The notes beneath the pieces are model-generated. The model was not told the origin of the DNA. It did no database searches and saw nothing but the letters and a program-made list of their open reading frames with translations. Shown here piece after piece: positions 43,053-46,743 of a stretch of 46,743 nucleotides of DNA. Each line of letters starts with the position of its first letter. Position 1 is the first letter of the stretch. This DNA comes from Gemmataceae bacterium. GTDB taxonomy: Bacteria; Planctomycetota; Planctomycetia; Gemmatales; Gemmataceae. The stretch is from positions 1 through 46,743 of the forward strand of contig JAQGHQ010000393.1 in NCBI GenBank assembly GCA_028288765.1. Direction: 5' to 3'. The translations under genes and the position numbers were made by a program.

Positions 43053-43643
43053 TTACTCCTCCGTGCTCAGGTCGTCCAGTAACCGACGGAGATTACCCAT
43101 CCCGCGAAAGAGGAGGCCGACGACCGCGGCCTTACTGCGGTCAAGGTTCTCGGCGACCTGGGCGACGGTGCAGCCCTTGAGGTGGTGCAGTTCCACGGCC
43201 AGCCGCTGATCGTTCGGCAATTGTGCCAGGGCTTCGGTGAGGCGGCGCAGCTGGTCCTGGCGGGCGAAGCGCTGACTGGGTGTCGAATGGCCGGCTGCCA
43301 GACCGGCCCCACTACCGCCGGATGACTCCGAACCGCCGGCGATCAGAGGGCGTTCCCGGGCCACGTCCCGGGCCGCGGCGCGGAACCGCCGGCCCACCGC
43401 GGCGATGTGGTTCCGCAGGATCTGACGAAGCCAGCCGAACAGCTCCGATTCGCTCCGGCCGCGGAACTGAGGCATCTTCTCGTGGGCGGTCAGGAGGGTT
43501 TGCTGCACCACATCGGAAACATCGAGCTTGCACCGTAGGTGCGGGGCAAGCTGTCTCCCCGACTGAGCACGCAAGTATTCCCGACAGCGTTCCAGCATCA
43601 CCTCATCGATGACAAACTCATCGATGATTCCGTCCTGGAGCAT
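43053..43643 (-). CDS. ECF-type RNA polymerase sigma factor
   Basis: This 196-residue protein has sigma region 2 (LDVSDVVQQTLLTAHEKMPQ, then FGWLRQILRNHI) and region 4 (QLPNDQRLAVELHHL, TVAQVAENLDRSKAAVVGLL) with a recognisable helix-turn-helix. The linker between the two is Ser/Gly-rich. It fits the ECF groups found in planctomycetes next to Ser/Thr kinases. A GGAGGG site precedes ATG 43643. Its partner is most likely the kinase coded two bases downstream. Confidence 0.85.
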   Translation of the reverse strand: MLQDGIIDEFVIDEVMLERCREYLRAQSGRQLAPHLRCKLDVSDVVQQTLLTAHEKMPQFRGRSESELFGWLRQILRNHIAAVGRRFRAAARDVARERPLIAGGSESSGGSGAGLAAGHSTPSQRFARQDQLRRLTEALAQLPNDQRLAVELHHLKGCTVAQVAENLDRSKAAVVGLLFRGMGNLRRLLDDLSTEE

Positions 43644-43853
43644 CGCGCCCTCCTGCTACTGATCTAGATGCGGCCGGCAAGCAAACGAGGCGCTGGACGA
43701 AATCTCTTTCGAGGATTGCCGAGAGCGGAAGGCCGCGAGGTGCCCGAAGCCGGCTACGGCGGTCATTGAACCCGTCGGGGTCTGCCCCCGGAGCATGAGA
43801 TGTGCTTTCGCGTTCTTGACTCTGGCGGCTGCACCAGACACGTCAACGACTCC

Positions 43854-44900
43854 CTACCCCGACGAGCGGCCGTCCTGGCCACCCTTCGCACCCAGACGGG
43901 CCGGGCGTGTCGGCCCCCGGAGCCCGCTCGCCCCTTCCAGCGCCGCCCCCCCAGGTTCGCCGGAAATGCCAAGGTGCCAATCCACCGTCCGGCGTAGTCC
44001 GTCCTCGAAGCTCACGGCAGGCTCGTACCCGAGATCGGCCCGGGTCCGGGAGATGTCGGCCCGGGAGAACTTCACGTCCCCGGCCCGGGTCGAGCCGAAC
44101 ACCGGGGTAAGATCCGTCCCCAGGATGTGGTTCAACGCGGCGATCAGTTCCAGCACCGAGATGCTGCGGCCGGTGCCGACGTTGTACACGTTCCCCGACA
44201 CCTCCGGGGCCTCGGCAGCCTTGAGCAGGGCCTGCACCGCATTCCCGACGTAGGTGAAGTCGCGGGATTGCTTGCCGTCGCCATGCACGGCCGGGGCACG
44301 GCCCGCGCTCATCGCCGACGTGAACAACGCGATCACCCCGGAGTACGGGCTGTCGGACCGCTGGCGGGGGCCGAAGATGTTGAAGAACCGCAGCCGGACG
44401 GTCTCGATCCCGTAGGTGTGGGCGAACGCCTGCATGTAGAGTTCGCCCGCGAGCTTCGCGGCGGCGTAGGGCGAGCGGGCCGCGACCGGCTGGTCTTCGA
44501 CCTGCCCCCCTTCCCCGCCGGACCCGCCGTAGGCACTCGAACTCGCGGCGTACACCACCCGTCGGACGCCCGAGCGTCTCGCGGCGTCGAGCAGGGTCAG
44601 CGTGCCGGTGGCACAGGCCGCGTGAGTGGCGGTGGGGTTTTCGACGCTGCGGGCGACCGACGCCAGCGCCCCCAGGTGGTACACCACCCCGACCCCGCGC
44701 GTCGCACGGGCGACCGCCGCGGGGTCCGTCAGGCTGCCCTCGACGACGTCGGGGGTCGGACCGAGGTGGGACAGGTTCGACCGGAGGCCGGTACTGAAGT
44801 CGTCGAAGACGCGGACCGGACGCCCGCGGCGGACCAGTTCGTCCACGAGATGGGAGCCGATGAACCCGGCCCCGCCGGTAACCAGAGTGAGTTCGTCCAC
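43854..44900 (-). CDS. NAD-dependent sugar-nucleotide epimerase/dehydratase
   Basis: This 348-residue short-chain-dehydrogenase-like protein has TGGAGFIGSHL (NAD loop), a YAASSSAYGG strand, the catalytic Ser and the YxxxK pair in SPYAAAKLAGE, and RFFNIFGPRQ and GRSISVLELI nucleotide-sugar segments. It probably interconverts UDP-sugars, as UDP-glucose 4-epimerase does. GTG 44900 has a GGAGG site seven bases upstream, and an ATG 78 bases further lies inside the hairpin repeat, so I choose GTG. The last 30 residues are Arg/Pro-rich and may be an extension. Confidence 0.85.
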   Translation of the reverse strand: MDELTLVTGGAGFIGSHLVDELVRRGRPVRVFDDFSTGLRSNLSHLGPTPDVVEGSLTDPAAVARATRGVGVVYHLGALASVARSVENPTATHAACATGTLTLLDAARRSGVRRVVYAASSSAYGGSGGEGGQVEDQPVAARSPYAAAKLAGELYMQAFAHTYGIETVRLRFFNIFGPRQRSDSPYSGVIALFTSAMSAGRAPAVHGDGKQSRDFTYVGNAVQALLKAAEAPEVSGNVYNVGTGRSISVLELIAALNHILGTDLTPVFGSTRAGDVKFSRADISRTRADLGYEPAVSFEDGLRRTVDWHLGISGEPGGAALEGASGLRGPTRPARLGAKGGQDGRSSG

Positions 44901-44920
44901 GCTGCCGCCTCCGTGCGGTA

Positions 44921-44988
44921 TTCCCGGGAGCGCGGCCGTTACGGCCGCTTTTCTTCCTTGCGGCCGGGCCGGCCGCACTCCCGGGGAA
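44921..44988. repeat. Long hairpin repeat (GGGAGCGCGGCCG family), copy 2
   Basis: The left arm starts TTCCCGGGAGCGCGGCCG (44921-44938) and the right arm ends as its inverse at 44970-44988, with a few mismatches. GGGCCGGCCGC in the right arm is shared with copy 1 at 33356. It lies just upstream of the epimerase start. Confidence 0.7.
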
Positions 44989-45027
44989 GAGAATCTGCGA
45001 AGTGTAGCCCCTCGGATCGGGCCGTGT

Positions 45028-45984
45028 CTACATCGCCTTGAGCGTGAACACGGCGACTTCGGGCCGGACTCCGAACCGGAACCGCCACCCGAACCCGACC
45101 CCCTTGTTCACGTACACGTGCCCGTCGGCGTGGGGGTACAATCCGGCCGCCCACCGTTTCGCCTTCTTCCCGAGCAACACCCGCCCGAGCCCCGGCCAGT
45201 TCACCTGCCCGCCGTGCGTGTGGCCGCTCAGCAACAGGTCGAACCGATGGCCGACAAGCTGTTCCACCGACTGCGGGTTATGGGCGAGCACCACTCGGGG
45301 CGTGTGCGGGCATGTTCCGGCCAGCGCGGCCCCCGGGTCGCTCTCCCGACTCCACAGGTCGTCCACTCCGGCGACGACCAGCCCCGACCCGCCGCGGTCG
45401 AAACGGACGGACTCGTTCCGCAGCACCTTCACCCCCTCGGCACCCAGCGCGTCCGCCACCGCCCGGTGCAGCCCGGGGTAGCGACGGATGCCCAGGGCGT
45501 TGCGGACCGAGAAGTCGTGGTTCCCGAGAACCGCGTACACGCCGAGCGGGGCCTTCAGGTGGCGGAACAGCTTCCCGGCCAGCGACACGTGCCGGTAGCC
45601 TTTGTGGACGAAATCACCGGTCAGGGCGATCACGTCCGGCTTCTCGGCCGCGGTCCGCGCGAGCGCGTCTTCGAGGTAGCCGGTCGGGATATGTTGCCCG
45701 CAGTGGAAATCGGTGAGGTGGGCGATCTTTAGCCCGCGGAACGGGGCCGGGAGATCGCGGACGAGCAGGTCGTGGCGGTTGACCTCGAGCCAGGTCGGCT
45801 CGACGTGGTACGCATAGCCAACCCGCGCCCAGTTCCGGCCGAGGAACCGGGCGAGCCGGGACTGGACCGAACCGACCCTGGCGGCGGACGGCCGGGAGAT
45901 GTGCGGGTGTTCGGGCCGCCGCGGGGCGTGGGGCTGGTGGTGGGCGGAAGAGGCCGGGTGAGGCGACAGGTACGGCGGCTTCAC
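45028..45984 (-). CDS. Metallophosphoesterase (YkuE/YaeI-like)
   Basis: This 318-residue protein carries the full calcineurin-like metal set: HLTDFHCGQ, ALTGDFVHKG, VLGNHD, LAHNP and LSGHTHGGQ. Enzymes of this branch hydrolyse phosphodiesters such as UDP-diacylglucosamine-like lipids at the membrane. The N-terminal 40 residues are His/Pro-rich with no span. GTG 45984 has GGGGAGGG about ten bases upstream; an earlier GTG at 46035 lacks a site. It is not clearly in an operon. Confidence 0.85.
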   Translation of the reverse strand: MKPPYLSPHPASSAHHQPHAPRRPEHPHISRPSAARVGSVQSRLARFLGRNWARVGYAYHVEPTWLEVNRHDLLVRDLPAPFRGLKIAHLTDFHCGQHIPTGYLEDALARTAAEKPDVIALTGDFVHKGYRHVSLAGKLFRHLKAPLGVYAVLGNHDFSVRNALGIRRYPGLHRAVADALGAEGVKVLRNESVRFDRGGSGLVVAGVDDLWSRESDPGAALAGTCPHTPRVVLAHNPQSVEQLVGHRFDLLLSGHTHGGQVNWPGLGRVLLGKKAKRWAAGLYPHADGHVYVNKGVGFGWRFRFGVRPEVAVFTLKAM

Positions 45985-46112
45985 TACTGAGAACCCTCCC
46001 CGCTCGCGACCGGGACTGCGGTTATTGTAGTCCACTGTTCAGAGAGGGGTGGAGACCGACCGATTCGTGGATTCCTTTTCGCGCTCGGAAGTCGTGGCAG
46101 AACAATGAGAAC

Positions 46113-46135
46113 GGGGTGGGCGTAAGGCCCACCCC
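46113..46135 (-). terminator. Terminator-like hairpin after the acidic protein gene
   Basis: A 9-bp stem GGGGTGGGC/GCCCACCCC with loop GTAAG lies about 30 bases after the stop of the acidic-protein gene. There is no T tract, so a terminator is likely but not proven. Confidence 0.45.
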
Positions 46136-46164
46136 GGCAAGTTCACAGGTCGCGACGCGACTGG

Positions 46165-46398
46165 TTATTCCACGCCCGGCTCGTCTTCCTCCTCTTCGTC
46201 GTCCTCGTCGTCCTCATCGTCCTCATCATCGAACTCGTCGTCGAACTCGTCGTCGTCGAACTCGTCGTCGTCAAGATCCTCGTCATCGAACTCCTCGTCG
46301 TCCTCGATGTCTTCCTCGTCGTCGAACTCGTCGTCCAACTCCTCGTCCTCGTCGTCGTCGTCCTCTTCCTCGTCGACGTCTTCCTCTTCTTCAGCCAT
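46165..46398 (-). CDS. Small polyacidic protein
   Basis: This 77-residue protein is almost wholly Asp and Glu with scattered Phe and Leu (DDEFDDE type units) and ends in PGVE. It is intrinsically disordered and could bind cations or basic proteins. Similar short acidic proteins are common in planctomycetes. I start at ATG 46398; an upstream ATG at 46497 with a GAGG site would add 33 residues and cannot be excluded. The DNA is a CGTCGT-rich repetitive stretch. Confidence 0.6.
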   Translation of the reverse strand: MAEEEEDVDEEEDDDDEDEELDDEFDDEEDIEDDEEFDDEDLDDDEFDDDEFDDEFDDEDDEDDEDDEEEEDEPGVE

Positions 46399-46709
46399 CT
46401 CGAGATCCGGAAAGGCAAGTCGCGGGTGAGCCGGCCACGGCGACACATCATCGTGCGTGCCGGGCACCGGCAGGATCAGCAGTAAGCGGCCGGGCATACG
46501 GGTAACCTCGTGTACGGGGTGGTAGACCTGTGGACCCGATTTCCACACTGCTATCGGCGTCCGTCGGCCTGAAATCCAATCGGAAACCCGCGGTCGGAAG
46601 GGCAATTACGACCCGCCCGCGGTGCTGTTGGCGCTGCCGTCCGAGGGGACCGGGGGGAGCTCATCTCGCTGGCTCACCGGATTGACATCGGGCGGTCAAA
46701 GGTAGACGC

Positions 46710-46738
46710 TTCTTAGTAATCTCGGGGGCGGGTGTCAA
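46710..46738 (-). promoter_or_regulatory. Candidate leftward promoter in the right-hand gap
   Basis: TTGACA (46738-46733) and TAAGAA (46715-46710) are spaced by 17 bases on the minus strand. The first matches the consensus exactly, the second partly. It would drive the acidic-protein gene with a leader of about 300 bases. The rest of 46399-46743 shows no gene or repeat that I can name. Confidence 0.3.
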
Positions 46739-46743
46739 GCAGT

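Noticed and set aside
46143..46451. Thr/Arg/Ser-rich minus-strand frame opposite register to the acidic gene
   Set aside because: It is the frame-shifted reading of the GAC/GAG-rich repeat tract.

Overview
The window is high-GC bacterial DNA whose gene content points to a planctomycete of the Gemmata/Gemmataceae type. The pointers are a zinc-ribbon protein with a DUF1559-like C-terminus, Ser/Thr kinases with planctomycete-style N- and C-terminal extensions, an ECF sigma factor coded next to one of those kinases, a ResB-CcsA fusion, a DUF6268-like outer-membrane protein, several Pro/Gly-rich lipoproteins, and many short palindromic repeats between genes. This assignment rests on recalled family distributions, not on a database search. 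I saw no rRNA, tRNA, CRISPR array, prophage or plasmid module.

Layout. 1-784: the edge of an IS3-like element, a 105-bp MITE-like element and three interspersed repeats. 785-3940: a leftward cluster of an alpha/beta hydrolase, a PmtA-like methyltransferase and a GH3-family adenylating enzyme. 4323-7424: a zinc-ribbon/DUF1559-like protein. 7493-13283: an oxidoreductase, the cytochrome c assembly fusion and a lipoprotein. 13284-15878: a fumarylacetoacetase-family enzyme set in repeat-rich DNA. 15879-20552: a leftward operon of a Ser/Thr kinase, an unknown protein and a two-domain glycosyltransferase. 20860-24359: an S41-like protein that lacks its catalytic residues, a histidine phosphatase and an orphan histidine kinase. 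24713-29256: a lipoprotein, a HEAT/beta-propeller protein and a GT-C membrane glycosyltransferase. 29330-33709: lipB, lipA, a lipoyl-like domain, tmk, holB and a mini-lipoprotein. 33729-38580: a leftward operon of two membrane GTPases and a CHAD protein. 38957-46743: an outer-membrane protein, an ECF sigma/kinase pair, a sugar-nucleotide epimerase, a metallophosphoesterase and a tiny polyacidic protein.

How the genes may work together. The clearest units are lipoate synthesis (lipB overlapping lipA, followed by a lipoyl-fold protein without the acceptor lysine), DNA precursor supply and replication (tmk-holB), signalling pairs (sigma factor plus kinase), and the two-GTPase/CHAD operon. That operon resembles a paired dynamin-like membrane system and is the best candidate here for an undescribed system. 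Second best is the S41-family protein, in which both the catalytic Ser and Lys positions are replaced (Gly415, Arg440). At least seven short repeat families occupy the intergenic spaces. Two of them recur at distant places in the window, which suggests genome-wide dispersal.
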